The notes under the pieces were generated by a model that was not told the origin of the DNA, searched no databases, and saw only the letters and a program-made list of their open reading frames with translations. A program made the translations under genes and the position numbers. A stretch of 64,000 nt of DNA from Paracoccus sigandri (GTDB lineage: Bacteria; Pseudomonadota; Alphaproteobacteria; Rhodobacterales; Rhodobacteraceae). Positions 19,231-30,393 of this stretch are shown piece after piece (the stretch's first letter is position 1; each line of letters opens with the position of its first letter). Location: assembly GCF_003709565.1 (NCBI RefSeq), contig NZ_QNRC01000007.1, forward strand, positions 62,001-126,000. Reading direction: 5' to 3'.

Positions 19231-20286
19231 TCATCCTTTCCGGCCGGACAGCACCCGCCCGACCAGCTGCGCCGTGTAGTCGACGATCGGCACGATCCGC
19301 CCATAGTTCAGGCGCGTCGGTCCGATGACGCCCACCGCGCCAACAATCTTCCGGTCGGCATTCATATAGGGTGAAACCACCAGAGCGGAACCCGAAAGTG
19401 AAAAAAGCTTGTTTTCGGAACCGATAAAGATCCGCACGCCCTCGCCCTGCTCGGCCAGTTCCAGGAATTCGACGATGTCGCGCTTGCGTTCCAGGTCGTC
19501 GAACAGCACGCGGATGCGGTCCAGGTCGGCGGCCTCGCTGTCCAGAAGGTTCGCCCGCCCGCGCACGATCAGGCGCGGATCGGTCTGGCCGTCGTCCCAC
19601 AGCGCCAGCCCGGATTCGACCAGGTCGGCGGCCAGCGCGTCCAGCTCGGCCCGGCGGGCGGCCATCTCGCGGCTGATATGGCCGCGCAGCTCGGCCAGGG
19701 TGCGGCCCTCGGCCATGGCGTTGAGGAAGTTCCCCGCCTCGCGCATCGAGGAAGGCGTCTGGCCCGGCGGCGGGGTGAACAGGCGATTCTCGACATGGCC
19801 ATCGGCGAAGACCAGCACCACCAGCGCCCGGTCGGGGGCAAGGCTGACGAATTCGATATGGCGCACGGGCGCCTCGTGCTTGGGCATCAGCACCAGCGAG
19901 GCGCCATGCGTGATCGAACTGAGCGCGGTGCTGATCCGGTCCAGAAGCGCGCTCGTGTCGCGGCTGTCATTGCCGACGGTCTGGTCGATCATCTCGCGGT
20001 CGGTGGGCGCGACCGCGTCGATCTCCATCATCCCGTCCACGAACAGCCGCAGCCCCAGCTGCGAGGGCAGCCGCCCGGCCGAGATATGCGGGCTGTCCAG
20101 AAGCCCCATGAATTCGAGGTCCTGCATCACGTTGCGCACGGTGGCCGCGCTGACGCGTTCCGAGAGCGCCCGCGTCAGGGTCCGCGAGCCGACAGGCTCT
20201 CCGGTTTCCAGATAGGTTTCGACGACGCGGCGAAAGACTTCGCGGGATCGGTCGTTCAGCTCTGACAGCAGCGATTCCTGGCTCAT
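19231..20286 (-). CDS. hrcA: Heat-inducible transcription repressor HrcA
   Basis: A 351-residue repressor of chaperone genes. The N-terminal winged helix covers about residues 1-85 ([20 protein letters not shown], then [11 protein letters not shown] and [13 protein letters not shown]). A GAF-like domain follows, with [17 protein letters not shown]. The C-terminus [22 protein letters not shown] is diagnostic. HrcA binds CIRCE palindromes, but none is visible in the 72-base gap to rph, so this unit is not obviously autoregulated that way. Start ATG 20286 has GAGGGAC upstream. Confidence 0.95.
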   Translation of the reverse strand: MSQESLLSELNDRSREVFRRVVETYLETGEPVGSRTLTRALSERVSAATVRNVMQDLEFMGLLDSPHISAGRLPSQLGLRLFVDGMMEIDAVAPTDREMIDQTVGNDSRDTSALLDRISTALSSITHGASLVLMPKHEAPVRHIEFVSLAPDRALVVLVFADGHVENRLFTPPPGQTPSSMREAGNFLNAMAEGRTLAELRGHISREMAARRAELDALAADLVESGLALWDDGQTDPRLIVRGRANLLDSEAADLDRIRVLFDDLERKRDIVEFLELAEQGEGVRIFIGSENKLFSLSGSALVVSPYMNADRKIVGAVGVIGPTRLNYGRIVPIVDYTAQLVGRVLSGRKG

Positions 20287-20358
20287 GTCCCTCGCGGGGT
20301 TGCGTGTTGGGGCGGCGGGCCTGTATTTGGCAGCCAATCTTCAGCGAAAGGATCGACC

Positions 20359-21072
20359 ATGCGCCCTTCAGGCAGGAATTTAAGCCAAATGCGCCCGATT
20401 TCAATTGAAACCGGGGTGATGGGCCATGCGGAAGGCTCTTGCCTGATCCGTTGCGGCAACACCCATGTGCTGTGCAGCGCCACCATCGAGGAAAACCCGC
20501 CGCGCTTCCTGAAGGGAACCGGGCTGGGCTGGGTCACGGCGGAATACGGAATGCTGCCGCGCGCCACCAATACCCGCAACCGGCGCGAGGCCGCGCAGGG
20601 TCGCCAGTCGGGCCGCACCCAGGAAATCCAGCGCCTGATCGGCCGCAGCCTGCGCGCCGGCGTCGACCGGGTGGCCCTGGGCGAGCGGCAGATCACCATC
20701 GATTGCGACGTGATCCAGGCCGATGGCGGCACGCGCTGCGCGGCGATCACCGGCGGCTGGGTGGCGCTGCGCCTGGCCGTCGGCAAGCTGCTGAAGGCGG
20801 GCATCGTGACCAGCGACCCGATCCTGGATCACGTCGCGGCGGTCAGCTGCGGCATCTATGCCGGCCAGCCTGTGCTGGACCTGGACTATGCCGAGGACAG
20901 CGAGGCCGGCACCGACGGGAACTTCGTCCTGACCGGCGCCGGGCGGCTGATCGAGGTGCAGATGTCGGCCGAGGGCGCGACCTTCTCGCGCGAGGAGATG
21001 GCGAAGCTGCTGGACCTGGCCGAGGCGGGCATGGCCGAGCTGGTCGCCGCGCAGAAGGCGGCCGTGGCATGA
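20359..21072 (+). CDS. rph: Ribonuclease PH
   Basis: A 237-residue phosphorolytic 3'-to-5' exoribonuclease that trims tRNA 3' ends. It begins [19 protein letters not shown], has the [12 protein letters not shown] and [20 protein letters not shown] segments with the arginine-rich RNA- and phosphate-contact surface, and [21 protein letters not shown] near the C-terminus. AAGGA lies eight bases before ATG. Its TGA overlaps the ATG of rdgB. It is divergent from hrcA, the common arrangement in alphaproteobacteria. Confidence 0.96.
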   Translation: MRPSGRNLSQMRPISIETGVMGHAEGSCLIRCGNTHVLCSATIEENPPRFLKGTGLGWVTAEYGMLPRATNTRNRREAAQGRQSGRTQEIQRLIGRSLRAGVDRVALGERQITIDCDVIQADGGTRCAAITGGWVALRLAVGKLLKAGIVTSDPILDHVAAVSCGIYAGQPVLDLDYAEDSEAGTDGNFVLTGAGRLIEVQMSAEGATFSREEMAKLLDLAEAGMAELVAAQKAAVA

Positions 21073-21680
21073 GGCGGCGCTTTGCCGACAAGCGGCTGCT
21101 GGTCGCCACCCATAACGCCGGCAAGCTGTCCGAGATGCGCGCCCTGCTGGCCCCTTATGGCGTCGATGTGATCGGCGCCGCCGAGGCCGGATTGGCGGAA
21201 CCCGTTGAAACGGAAGACAACTTCCTTGGAAATGCGCGGATCAAGGCGCGCGCCGCGGTGGCCGCGACGGGCCTGCCGGTGCTGGCCGATGACAGCGGCA
21301 TCTCGGTCGATGCGCTGGGTGGCGCGCCGGGCGTCTATACCGCCGACTGGGCCGAGACCGGCAATGGCCGCGATTTCGGCATGGCGATGGAGCGCACCTG
21401 GCGCGAGCTGGAGGAACGGGCCGCGCCCGAGCCGCGCAGCGCCCAGTTCCGCTGCACGCTGGTGCTGATGTGGCCCGACGGCCATGACGAGGTCTTCGAG
21501 GGCGTGCTGCCCGGCCGCGTCGTCTGGCCTCCGCGCGGGGCGGAAGGCCATGGCTACGACCCGATCTTCATGCCCGACGGCCATCAGCTGACGCTGGGCG
21601 AAATGCCGGCCGCGATGAAGAACTCGCTCAGCCACCGGGCGCTGGCCGTGGCGAAACTGATCGAGGGCTGCTTTGCGTAG
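21069..21680 (+). CDS. rdgB: Non-canonical purine NTP pyrophosphatase (RdgB/HAM1)
   Basis: A 203-residue enzyme that cleaves ITP, dITP and XTP to monophosphates and so keeps deaminated purines out of nucleic acids. [14 protein letters not shown] is the nucleoside-binding N-terminus (T/SxxxxK), and [28 protein letters not shown] and [13 protein letters not shown] are the family motifs. [10 protein letters not shown] ends the protein. ATG 21069 overlaps the rph stop as ATGA, implying coupled translation. Confidence 0.95.
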   Translation: MRRRFADKRLLVATHNAGKLSEMRALLAPYGVDVIGAAEAGLAEPVETEDNFLGNARIKARAAVAATGLPVLADDSGISVDALGGAPGVYTADWAETGNGRDFGMAMERTWRELEERAAPEPRSAQFRCTLVLMWPDGHDEVFEGVLPGRVVWPPRGAEGHGYDPIFMPDGHQLTLGEMPAAMKNSLSHRALAVAKLIEGCFA

Positions 21681-22047
21681 GATATCGACCGGATCGCCCT
21701 TCGAGGCGGCGATGGGCTATAGCCGGGCCGTGGTGAAGGGCAACTGGTGCTTCGTCTCGGGCGTGACCGGCTATGACTATGCCAGCATGACCATGCCCGA
21801 GGACGTGGCCCGGCAGGCGCGGAACTGTTTCGCGACGATCTTCGCGGTGCTGGATCAGGCCGGCTTCGGGCCTGACGACATCGTGCGGGTGCAATATACC
21901 GTCACCGACCCCATCTATGTCGAGGCGATCACCCCGGTTCTGGGCGAGGCGCTGGGAGAGGTCAGGCCCGCCGCGACGATGGTGGTGGCCGGGCTGATCC
22001 GCCCCGAGATGAAGGTCGAGATCGAAGTCACAGCGATGCGGGAATGA
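21673..22047 (+). CDS. RidA family protein
   Basis: A 124-residue protein of the RidA/YjgF family. Most members hydrolyse reactive enamines or imines, or bind small ligands. SRAVVKGNWCFVSGVTGYD and VRPAATMVVAGLIRPEMKVEIEVTAM give the usual fold. The arginine of the RPA motif is present, so deaminase activity is possible. The start is TTG 21673 and overlaps the rdgB stop by eight bases; the next internal ATG would truncate the first strand. It is followed by hemW with a four-base overlap. Confidence 0.82.
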   Translation: MRRISTGSPFEAAMGYSRAVVKGNWCFVSGVTGYDYASMTMPEDVARQARNCFATIFAVLDQAGFGPDDIVRVQYTVTDPIYVEAITPVLGEALGEVRPAATMVVAGLIRPEMKVEIEVTAMRE

Positions 22048-23231
22048 CCGGCACCAATCTGGCAATCGAGGACGTGGCGGCGGACTGGCGCCAGGGCGGC
22101 TTCGGGCTTTACGTCCATTGGCCGTTCTGCGCGGCCAAATGCCCCTATTGCGACTTCAACAGCCATGTGGTCGCCACGGTGGACCAGCCGCGTTGGGCCG
22201 CCGCGCTGAGCGCCGAGATCGCCCGGCTGGGCGCGGAACTGCCCGGCCGCCACCTGGGCAGCATCTTCTTCGGCGGCGGCACCCCGTCGCTGATGGCGCC
22301 CGAGACGGTGGACCAGGTCCTGCGCGCGGCGCGGGCGGCCTGGGGCTTTGCGAATGACATCGAGATCACGCTGGAGGCGAACCCGACCAGCGTCGAACAG
22401 GGCCGGTTTCGCGCCTATGCCGATGCCGGGATCAACCGGCTGTCGATGGGCGTGCAGGCGCTGAAGGACGAGGACCTGCGGCGGCTGGGACGGATGCATT
22501 CCGTGGCCGAGGCGCGGGCGGCATTCGACGTGGCGCGCAGTTGTTTCGACCGCGTCAGCTTCGACCTGATCTATGCGCGCCAGGGGCAAACGGCCGGCGA
22601 CTGGCGCAATGAGCTGCGCGAGGCCCTGAACATGGCGGTCGATCACCTGTCGCTCTACCAGCTGACGATCGAGCCGGAGACGGCCTTCGGCGCCCGCGCC
22701 GCCGCCGGCAAGCTGCGCGACCTGCCGGACGAAGATGTCTCTGCGGATATGTATCTGGAAACACAGGATATTTGTGCCGGTTTCGGAATGGCGGGCTATG
22801 AGATCTCGAACCACGCGCGGCCGGGAAGCGAGAGCCGCCACAACCTGGTCTATTGGCGCCAGGGGGATTGGACGGCGGTCGGTCCCGGCGCCCATGGGCG
22901 CATGACCCTGCCGGAAGGCCGCGTCGCGACCGAAGCATATCGCGCGCCCGGCGCCTGGCTGGAGGCGGTCGAGCGCAAGGGAAGCGGCGAATCGCTGCGC
23001 GACGTCCTAGCGCAGGACGAGATGGCGACGGAATATCTGCTGATGTCGATGCGGCTGAGCGAGGGCATGGACGAGGCGCGCTATGCACGGCTGGCGGGCC
23101 TGGGACCGGACCGAGAAAAAATGACGGAACTTGAAGAACTTGGCATGATCCGGCGCCGCGACGGGCGCATTATCGCCACCGACAGCGGCCGCCCGCTGCT
23201 GAATGCCATCCTGCGCGAGCTGGCGGCCTGA
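22044..23231 (+). CDS. hemW: HemW-like radical SAM heme chaperone
   Basis: A 395-residue protein once annotated as oxygen-independent coproporphyrinogen III oxidase-like. The cluster motif is CAAKCPYC (CX3CX2C, Cys29, 33 and 36), without the extra Cys seen in true HemN. GGGTPSLM is the SAM-contact segment, and NHARPGSESRHNLVYWR the HemW-typical later motif. HemW binds heme and inserts it into respiratory enzymes. It overlaps ridA by four bases and is followed directly by a small membrane protein gene. Confidence 0.92.
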   Translation: MTGTNLAIEDVAADWRQGGFGLYVHWPFCAAKCPYCDFNSHVVATVDQPRWAAALSAEIARLGAELPGRHLGSIFFGGGTPSLMAPETVDQVLRAARAAWGFANDIEITLEANPTSVEQGRFRAYADAGINRLSMGVQALKDEDLRRLGRMHSVAEARAAFDVARSCFDRVSFDLIYARQGQTAGDWRNELREALNMAVDHLSLYQLTIEPETAFGARAAAGKLRDLPDEDVSADMYLETQDICAGFGMAGYEISNHARPGSESRHNLVYWRQGDWTAVGPGAHGRMTLPEGRVATEAYRAPGAWLEAVERKGSGESLRDVLAQDEMATEYLLMSMRLSEGMDEARYARLAGLGPDREKMTELEELGMIRRRDGRIIATDSGRPLLNAILRELAA

Positions 23232-23232
23232 C

Positions 23233-23586
23233 ATGCGGCTTGTCCTTTATCTTGTCGGCTCCGCCTCGCTTGTCCTTGGCATCATCGGTGCCTTCCTGCC
23301 GGTCATGCCCACGGTCCCCTTCCTGCTGGTCGCGGCCTGGGCCTTCGCGCGCTCTTCCCCGCAACTGCGGCAGAGGATCCTGGATCACCCGGTCTATGGC
23401 CATCACGTCCGCGAATGGCAGGAACGCGGCGCGGTCAGCCGCCTGGCGAAGGTCTGGGCCGTCAGTGCCATGAGCGTTGGCGTCGCCCTGGCCCTGTGGC
23501 TTGGCATCGCCCCGTGGATCGTGGCCGTGCAGGCCGGGATCTGCGCCGCCGTCGCCGTCTTCCTGGTCACCCGGCCCGAGACCTGA
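23233..23586 (+). CDS. DUF454 family membrane protein (YbaN-like)
   Basis: A 117-residue inner-membrane protein with hydrophobic segments at about residues 3-20, 22-40, and two closely spaced ones at 75-112. The core PVMPTVPFLLVAAWAFARSSP and LDHPVYGHHVREW is the DUF454 signature. The biochemical role of the family is unknown to me. ATG 23233 lies just after the hemW stop, so it ends the rph-rdgB-ridA-hemW run. Confidence 0.85.
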   Translation: MRLVLYLVGSASLVLGIIGAFLPVMPTVPFLLVAAWAFARSSPQLRQRILDHPVYGHHVREWQERGAVSRLAKVWAVSAMSVGVALALWLGIAPWIVAVQAGICAAVAVFLVTRPET

Positions 23587-23604
23587 GCGCCCTGCCCGGT
23601 GCCC

Positions 23605-24492
23605 TCAGCGGTCGCCGCCGAGGATCTGGCACAGCCGGTCCAGCTGATCCAGGTCCTTGTAGGTGATCGTCAGGTGGCCGCCATCGGTCCCGACATGGCT
23701 GATGCTGACCTTCATCCGCAGATGGGCCGAAAGGTCGGCCTCCAATGCCCGCGTATCGGCATCCTTCTCGCTGCTGCGGCTGCTGGATTTCGGCCGCGCG
23801 GCTTCCGGCTGCGCCTGCTTGCGCACCATGTCCTCGGTCTCGCGAACCGACATGCCCTTGTCGATGACCCGGCGCGCCAGCTGCGCGGCATTGGGCGCGG
23901 TGATCAGCGCCCGCGCGTGACCGGCGGTCAGCCTGCCCTCCTTCACCCAGTCCTGCACCTGGTCGGGCAGCGACAGAAGCCGCAGCAGGTTGGCGATATG
24001 GCTGCGGCTCTTGTTCAGGGCCTCGGCCAAGCGTTCCTGGGTATGGCCGAACTTGTCCATCAGCTGGCGGAACGAGGCGGCCTCCTCGATCGCGTTCAGG
24101 TCGGCGCGCTGGATGTTCTCGATGATCGCGACTTCCAGGACCTCGGTATCGTCCAGTTCGCGGATGATGACCGGAAGCTCGTGCAGCTGCGCCATCTGCG
24201 CGGCACGCCAGCGCCGCTCGCCCGCGACGATCTGGTAGAGCCCGTCGTCCCGCGGATGCGGACGGACGATCAGCGGCTGCAGCACGCCGCGATTCTTCAG
24301 CGAATCGGCCAGTTCCTGAAGCGCCGCCGGATCGAAGCTGCGGCGCGGCTGGTCGGGATTGGCGGTGATCTGCTCGATCGGGATCATGGTCCGGTCGCGG
24401 CTGCTGGGCGTCGGCGTCGCCAGGTCGACATCGGCCATGAGCGCGGAAAGGCCACGGCCGAGGCCGCGTTTTGCAATCTTGTTGTCGGACAT
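23605..24492 (-). CDS. parB: Chromosome partitioning protein ParB
   Basis: A 295-residue CTP-dependent clamp that loads at parS and guides origin segregation. The N-terminus KRGLGRGLSALM is the ParA-stimulating motif. The CTP/parS domain shows DQPRRSFDPAALQELADSL, GERRWRAA and ENIQRADLN. The helix-turn-helix is TQERLAEALNKSRSHIANLLRL. The C-terminal dimerisation domain ends LDQLDRLCQILGGDR. Its ATG overlaps the parA stop as TGATG. Two matching parS sites lie 1.3 and 3.2 kb upstream. Confidence 0.96.
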   Translation of the reverse strand: MSDNKIAKRGLGRGLSALMADVDLATPTPSSRDRTMIPIEQITANPDQPRRSFDPAALQELADSLKNRGVLQPLIVRPHPRDDGLYQIVAGERRWRAAQMAQLHELPVIIRELDDTEVLEVAIIENIQRADLNAIEEAASFRQLMDKFGHTQERLAEALNKSRSHIANLLRLLSLPDQVQDWVKEGRLTAGHARALITAPNAAQLARRVIDKGMSVRETEDMVRKQAQPEAARPKSSSRSSEKDADTRALEADLSAHLRMKVSISHVGTDGGHLTITYKDLDQLDRLCQILGGDR

Positions 24493-25277
24493 CAGGCGGC
24501 CTCCGGGATCAGTTTCAGTCGGGCGGCAAATTCGGTCGCGAATTGCCGATATGCCGCGCTGCCCTTCGAGCTGGGATCGTAATTCAGCACCGGCTGGGCA
24601 TGAGACGGCGCCTCGGACACCCGAACATTGCGTGGAATTACAGTCGGATAGACAAGATCGCCCAGGGTGGCGCGGGCATCGGCCTCGACCTGCTGCGACA
24701 ATGTCGTCCGGGCGTCGGCCATGGTCAGCAGAACGCCATTGACCCGAAGATCCGGGTTGGCCGTCTGGCGAACCTGGCGCACGGTGGTCAGAAGCTGGGA
24801 AAGCCCCTCCAGCGCCAGAAATTCCGCCTGAAGCGGCACCAGGACACTGTCCGCGGCGACCATGGCATTCACCGTCAGCAGGCCCAGGGCCGGCGGGCAA
24901 TCGATCAGGATGATCGTTCCCGGCACGGTCTTCCGAAGCTTCTTGCGCAACAGCCGGACGCGGTCGGCGACCTGCGAAAGCTCGATCTCGGCGGAGGAGA
25001 GATCGGATGTCGCGGGCACGATCCGCAGGTTCGGCACATCGGTATCGATCGCGACATCCTCGAGATCTTCCGATCCCGCCAGAAGATCGAAGGTGGTCTT
25101 GACCCGCTGATCGGCGTCGATGCCCAGGCCGGTCGAGGCGTTGCCCTGCGCGTCGAGATCGACCAGCACCGTCGGATGACCCGCCTGGGCCAGTGCGGCG
25201 CCAAGGTTGATCGCTGTCGTCGTCTTGCCAACGCCACCCTTCTGGTTGGCAATGGCCACGATATGGAGGTCACTCAT
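24492..25277 (-). CDS. parA: Chromosome partitioning ATPase ParA
   Basis: A 261-residue deviant-Walker ATPase. The Walker A ANQKGGVGKTTTAINLG has the signature Lys at the start of KGGVGKT (residues 13-20). The A' box is TVLVDLDAQGNAST, and Walker B is IILIDCPPALG. It forms ATP dimers on the nucleoid and pulls ParB-bound origins apart. There is no N-terminal DNA-binding extension, so it is the chromosomal type (Soj). It overlaps rsmG by eight bases. Confidence 0.96.
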   Translation of the reverse strand: MSDLHIVAIANQKGGVGKTTTAINLGAALAQAGHPTVLVDLDAQGNASTGLGIDADQRVKTTFDLLAGSEDLEDVAIDTDVPNLRIVPATSDLSSAEIELSQVADRVRLLRKKLRKTVPGTIILIDCPPALGLLTVNAMVAADSVLVPLQAEFLALEGLSQLLTTVRQVRQTANPDLRVNGVLLTMADARTTLSQQVEADARATLGDLVYPTVIPRNVRVSEAPSHAQPVLNYDPSSKGSAAYRQFATEFAARLKLIPEAA

Positions 25278-25860
25278 GCGAAAGCCTGCTAATCCTGAGT
25301 ATCGCCGCGCCGTGCTGCGTTTCGCTGGGATAGCTGAAAAGGTCGAATTTCCAGTGGCGGCGGGCTTCTTCGACCTCGCTTTGCCATTGTGCGCCCTTCA
25401 GCAACCAAGCCTGCCCGTCCGCCGCCAGATGATGATCCAGATATGCCATGAGGCGAGGAAGCGGGGCAAGTGCCCGCGCGCTGACATAAGCGGCATTCAG
25501 CGATTTGATGCCTTCGATACGCGCGCAAAGAACGCTTGCGCGTGGCAGGTCCAGTTCCCGGATCACGGTGCGCAGGAAGGCAGCCTTGCGCTGGTCGCTT
25601 TCGACGAGCTTGACGGTGACGGGGCGATCCGCGCAGGCAATGGCCACGACCAGGCCCGGCAACCCGCCGCCGCTGCCGAGATCGACCCATTCCCCGCCTT
25701 GAGGATCGGCCAATCGCACCAGTTGAAGGCAGTCATCGATATGACGGGTGCGCAGATCTGGTAGAGTCGCAGGCGAAACGAGGTTTATCTTGGGGTTCCA
25801 GCGCCTCAGCAATGTTTCGTACAGGGTAAAACGCTCTGCTGTTTCACGTGAAACATTCAT
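25270..25860 (-). CDS. rsmG: 16S rRNA (guanine-N7) methyltransferase RsmG
   Basis: A 196-residue SAM-dependent enzyme that methylates G527 of 16S rRNA. The SAM loop is [13 protein letters not shown], and [12 protein letters not shown] with the RHIDDCLQL segment are family motifs. The first codons (MNVSRET) are written by a perfect parS palindrome, so the same bases serve protein and partition site. Its ATG overlaps the mnmG stop as ATGA. Confidence 0.95.
   Translation of the reverse strand: MNVSRETAERFTLYETLLRRWNPKINLVSPATLPDLRTRHIDDCLQLVRLADPQGGEWVDLGSGGGLPGLVVAIACADRPVTVKLVESDQRKAAFLRTVIRELDLPRASVLCARIEGIKSLNAAYVSARALAPLPRLMAYLDHHLAADGQAWLLKGAQWQSEVEEARRHWKFDLFSYPSETQHGAAILRISRLSHE
25840..25855. 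promoter_or_regulatory. parS: parS partition site 1
   Basis: TGTTTCACGTGAAACA is a perfect 16-base palindrome matching the universal chromosomal parS consensus. It lies inside the first codons of rsmG, 1.3 kb from parB and about 5 kb from the predicted origin. Confidence 0.93.
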
Positions 25861-27725
25861 GCCCTTTTCCGCTTTCCACCGCGCGACATGGCCAGGATCA
25901 GCGTCAGCGCTGCGGGGGTCATCCCCTCGATTCGAGCCGCTGCAGCCAATGTCGATGGCTTCGCCGCAGAAAGTTTGCCGCGCAGCTCTCCGGAAAGGCC
26001 GGATATGGAGCCATAATCGAGATCTGCGGGCAATTCGATGGCTTCATCCAATCGCAGAAGTTCCGCATCCCGCTTCTGCCTGTCGGCATACTGGTCATAG
26101 AGGGCATCATTCGCGACCTGCTGGAACGTTTCGGGATCAATCGCCTCAAGTTCCGGGGTCAAGGCGATTGCCAGCTGGCGATCGAAATTCTGGATTCCCA
26201 TCAGCGCAAAGACGCTGCGACGCTGGCCGTCCTGCCGCACCGGGATACCTGCGCGCTGCAGTTCCGTCGGGGTAAAATCGATGGAATCCACTAGTTGGCG
26301 CGCCCTGTCGTAGCGCTCCATCTTCACTTCGAATGCCTCTCGCCTGCGATCACCGACGCAACCAAGATCGATGCCCAGCTGTGTAAGACGTCGATCGGCA
26401 TTATCCGCCCTCAGGGTCAAACGAAATTCCGCTCGAGAGGTGAACATGCGATATGGTTCCGTGACGCCGCGCGAGGTCAGATCATCGATCATCACCCCAA
26501 TATAGCTGCTGGTCCTGCTGAACTGAAATGCCGGCCGCCCCTGGGCCATAAGCGCCGCATTGACCCCGGCCACCAGGCCTTGCGCACCGGCTTCCTCGTA
26601 ACCCGTGGTGCCGTTGATCTGTCCGGCAAGAAAAAGCCCGTCGACATTCCTGACCTTCAGGCTGGAATCCAGCGCGCGCGGATCCACATAATCATATTCA
26701 ACCGCATAACCAGGTTGCGTGATCACCGCCTGTTCCAGGCCAGAAATGGACCGAACATACTCAAGCTGCACCTCCTCGGGCAATGAGGTCGATATGCCGT
26801 TCGGATATACCGTGTTGTCCTCAAGCCCTTCAGGTTCAAGGAAAATCTGGTGGGACTCCTTCTCGGCAAAACGCACGACCTTGTCCTCGATCGAAGGACA
26901 GTAGCGTGGTCCGCGTCCGGAAATATGTCCGCCATACATTGCGGATCGATGTATGTTCTTCGTGATTATGTCATGCGTCGTTGCATTCGTATACGCAATC
27001 CCGCAGGAAATCTGGGGCGTGGTCACCGAACGGGTCAGATAGGAAAACAGAACCGGTTCCGCGTCTCCCGGCTGCGATTCGAGCCTGTCCCAGGCAATGG
27101 TGCGCCCATCCAGTCGCGGGGGGGTTCCGGTCTTCAATCGCCCCAACGGCAAGTCGAACCGCATCAGCGAATCAGCCAGCTGCGTCGAGGCGTTGTCTCC
27201 CCAGCGCCCCGCCTTCCGACTGACATCGCCGATATGTATGACCCCATTCAGGAAGGTGCCAGTGGTCAGGACAATCGACGAGGCCTGGATCTCTTGCCCG
27301 TCGGAAAGCACGACCCCATCCACCCAGGATGCCCCGCCTTTCAGCTGACAAACCTCTCCGAACAGCAGATGAAGATTCTTCGTCTCGGAAGCATGTTTGT
27401 AAGCTTCTCGCCGATAGAGGCTGCGATCCATCTGCGCACGGGGTCCCTGAACCGCCGGGCCTTTCCTGCGATTCAGAAGCCTGAACTGGATCCCGGCCCG
27501 ATCCGCAATGCGCCCCATCACGCCATCCAGGGCGTCGATCTCTCGGACCAGATGGCCCTTCCCAAGACCGCCGATCGCAGGATTGCAGGAAAGCGTGCCG
27601 ATATCCTCTCGCCGCATGGTTATCAGCGCAGTGGAAGCACCCATGCGAGCGGCGGCCGTGGCCGCTTCAAGACCAGCATGTCCGCCGCCAATGACGACCA
27701 CATCGAAATGTTTCACGTGAAACAC
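25857..27725 (-). CDS. mnmG: tRNA uridine-5-carboxymethylaminomethyl modification enzyme MnmG (GidA)
   Basis: A 622-residue FAD protein that works with MnmE on U34 of certain tRNAs. The FAD loop is [41 protein letters not shown] is the diagnostic GidA segment, and [15 protein letters not shown] and YDQYADRQ occur later. The first residues MFHVKH are encoded by parS site 2. It is followed by rsmG with a four-base overlap and begins three bases after mnmE ends. Confidence 0.96.
   Translation of the reverse strand: MFHVKHFDVVVIGGGHAGLEAATAAARMGASTALITMRREDIGTLSCNPAIGGLGKGHLVREIDALDGVMGRIADRAGIQFRLLNRRKGPAVQGPRAQMDRSLYRREAYKHASETKNLHLLFGEVCQLKGGASWVDGVVLSDGQEIQASSIVLTTGTFLNGVIHIGDVSRKAGRWGDNASTQLADSLMRFDLPLGRLKTGTPPRLDGRTIAWDRLESQPGDAEPVLFSYLTRSVTTPQISCGIAYTNATTHDIITKNIHRSAMYGGHISGRGPRYCPSIEDKVVRFAEKESHQIFLEPEGLEDNTVYPNGISTSLPEEVQLEYVRSISGLEQAVITQPGYAVEYDYVDPRALDSSLKVRNVDGLFLAGQINGTTGYEEAGAQGLVAGVNAALMAQGRPAFQFSRTSSYIGVMIDDLTSRGVTEPYRMFTSRAEFRLTLRADNADRRLTQLGIDLGCVGDRRREAFEVKMERYDRARQLVDSIDFTPTELQRAGIPVRQDGQRRSVFALMGIQNFDRQLAIALTPELEAIDPETFQQVANDALYDQYADRQKRDAELLRLDEAIELPADLDYGSISGLSGELRGKLSAAKPSTLAAAARIEGMTPAALTLILAMSRGGKRKRA
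27709..27724. promoter_or_regulatory. parS: parS partition site 2
   Basis: A second perfect TGTTTCACGTGAAACA palindrome, spanning codons 1-6 of mnmG, which therefore reads MFHVKH. It is 1.87 kb from site 1 and 3.2 kb from the predicted origin. Confidence 0.93.
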
Positions 27726-27728
27726 TCC

Positions 27729-28994
27729 CTATTTCCCAATGCAGAATGAGCCAAAGATCACCTCCAGATACTCTTCCGCACCGATTCTGCCAAGCAATCT
27801 GTCCAGTGAAACCGCGGCCTGCCTGATCGCTTCAGCCAGTATCTCGGGCGGCAGCCCATCAGGACTTTCCAGGGAATCCCGCGCATCCGTGATGGCCCGA
27901 AGCTGCCGTTCATGACTGATCAACCCGGCACCGGCGATACGCTGCGACAGCCGTCCATACAGCGCCTGCAGCAGAAGATCGATTCCCTCGCCGGTCAGCG
28001 ATGAAACCGCCATGCCGGCTTCCCTGGCCCCAAGATCGGCCTTGGTGCCGACGGATATGTCTCCATCCACCCAAAGAGAGCTATCGATCTCGCCAACGGG
28101 CGACACATGAAGCCGCAGATCGGCCTCAATCGCCCTCTGGCGTGCCCGGTTGATGCCCATGGCTTCAATCCGGTCGCTCGCATCCCGCAGACCGGCGGTG
28201 TCCAGAAAGGTCACGGCGATGCCGTTCAGGTCGATCCGCAACTCGATCACATCCCGCGTCGTGCCGGCGATCTCCGACACAAGCGCGACCTCGCGCCTGG
28301 CAATCCGGTTGATCAGGCTGGATTTCCCGGCATTTGGCGGTCCGATGACGGCGACCTCGAACCCCTTCCGCAGACGCTCGGCCGCCGGAAATCCGCCGAT
28401 TTCGCCGTCCAGTTCCTCGCGAAGCTGCGCAAGAATCTGATAGACCTCATCGGGAATGTCCTCGGGAACCTCTTCATCGGCGAAATCGACGCTGACTTCC
28501 ACCAATGCGCCTGCGCGAATCAGCAATTCGCGCCATCGCTCGGCCTTCTTGCCCAGGGCGCCGCTGGCATTTTTCAGCGCGAGTTTCCTCTGTGCCTCGG
28601 TCTCGGCTTCCAGCAGATCGCCAAGACCCTCTACCTCCGCAAGATCCATGCGCCCGTTCATATAGGCCCGGCGCGTGAACTCTCCGGCTTCGGCCATCCG
28701 GCATCCGGCAGCTTCCAGCGCCGTCTTCACCCGCCGCACGATCACCGGCGCGCCATGAAGCTGCAGTTCGGCCACTTCCTCGCCCGTAAAACTGCGGCCG
28801 GCGTCGAACCAGATCACCAGCGCCTGGTCCAGTTCCTCGGCACCGTCCCGCAGCACACGCAACACCGCCCGACGCGGCTGGGGAACATTCCCCGCAAACC
28901 GCTCCAGCATTGCCCGAGCGCCCTCACCGCTCAGCCTGATGACGGAAACGCCCCCCCGCCCGGGCGGGGAGGCTTCCGCGAAGATAAGGTCCAT
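27729..28994 (-). CDS. mnmE: tRNA modification GTPase MnmE
   Basis: A 421-residue GTPase partner of MnmG. The N-terminal folate-binding domain begins MDLIFAEASPPGRGGVSVIRLSG-like with the usual A-x-x-x-P-x-G-R-G pattern. The G domain, near residue 220, has GPPNAGKSSLIN (G1) and DTAGLRD (G3). The G4 motif reads TKAD instead of NKAD. The C-terminus ends FCIGK, the catalytic CxGK motif. It starts ten bases after rho and is in the same transcription unit as mnmG. Confidence 0.95.
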   Translation of the reverse strand: MDLIFAEASPPGRGGVSVIRLSGEGARAMLERFAGNVPQPRRAVLRVLRDGAEELDQALVIWFDAGRSFTGEEVAELQLHGAPVIVRRVKTALEAAGCRMAEAGEFTRRAYMNGRMDLAEVEGLGDLLEAETEAQRKLALKNASGALGKKAERWRELLIRAGALVEVSVDFADEEVPEDIPDEVYQILAQLREELDGEIGGFPAAERLRKGFEVAVIGPPNAGKSSLINRIARREVALVSEIAGTTRDVIELRIDLNGIAVTFLDTAGLRDASDRIEAMGINRARQRAIEADLRLHVSPVGEIDSSLWVDGDISVGTKADLGAREAGMAVSSLTGEGIDLLLQALYGRLSQRIAGAGLISHERQLRAITDARDSLESPDGLPPEILAEAIRQAAVSLDRLLGRIGAEEYLEVIFGSFCIGK

Positions 28995-29004
28995 GACAGC
29001 CCCG

Positions 29005-30276
<1,272 letters not shown>

Positions 30277-30356
30277 TTCGTCACCGATCGGCCGCTGATG
30301 GCGGCACAAATGTCATGTCATGGAGAATCCCGCACCGGACGGCCGGGTTTGCAGGC

Positions 30357-30385
30357 CAGATAGGCATGAATCCGGCCCGAGTCAA
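30357..30385 (-). promoter_or_regulatory. Candidate sigma-70 promoter of rho
   Basis: Read on the minus strand: TTGACT (30385-30380), 17 bases, TATCTG (30362-30357). It faces rho, whose start codon is about 80 bases downstream. The hexamers and spacing are close to ideal. Confidence 0.6.
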
Positions 30386-30393
30386 TCTTTCCG

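Noticed and set aside
20287..20358. CIRCE element expected between hrcA and rph
   Set aside because: No TTAGCACTC-N9-GAGTGCTAA-like inverted repeat is present in this gap.
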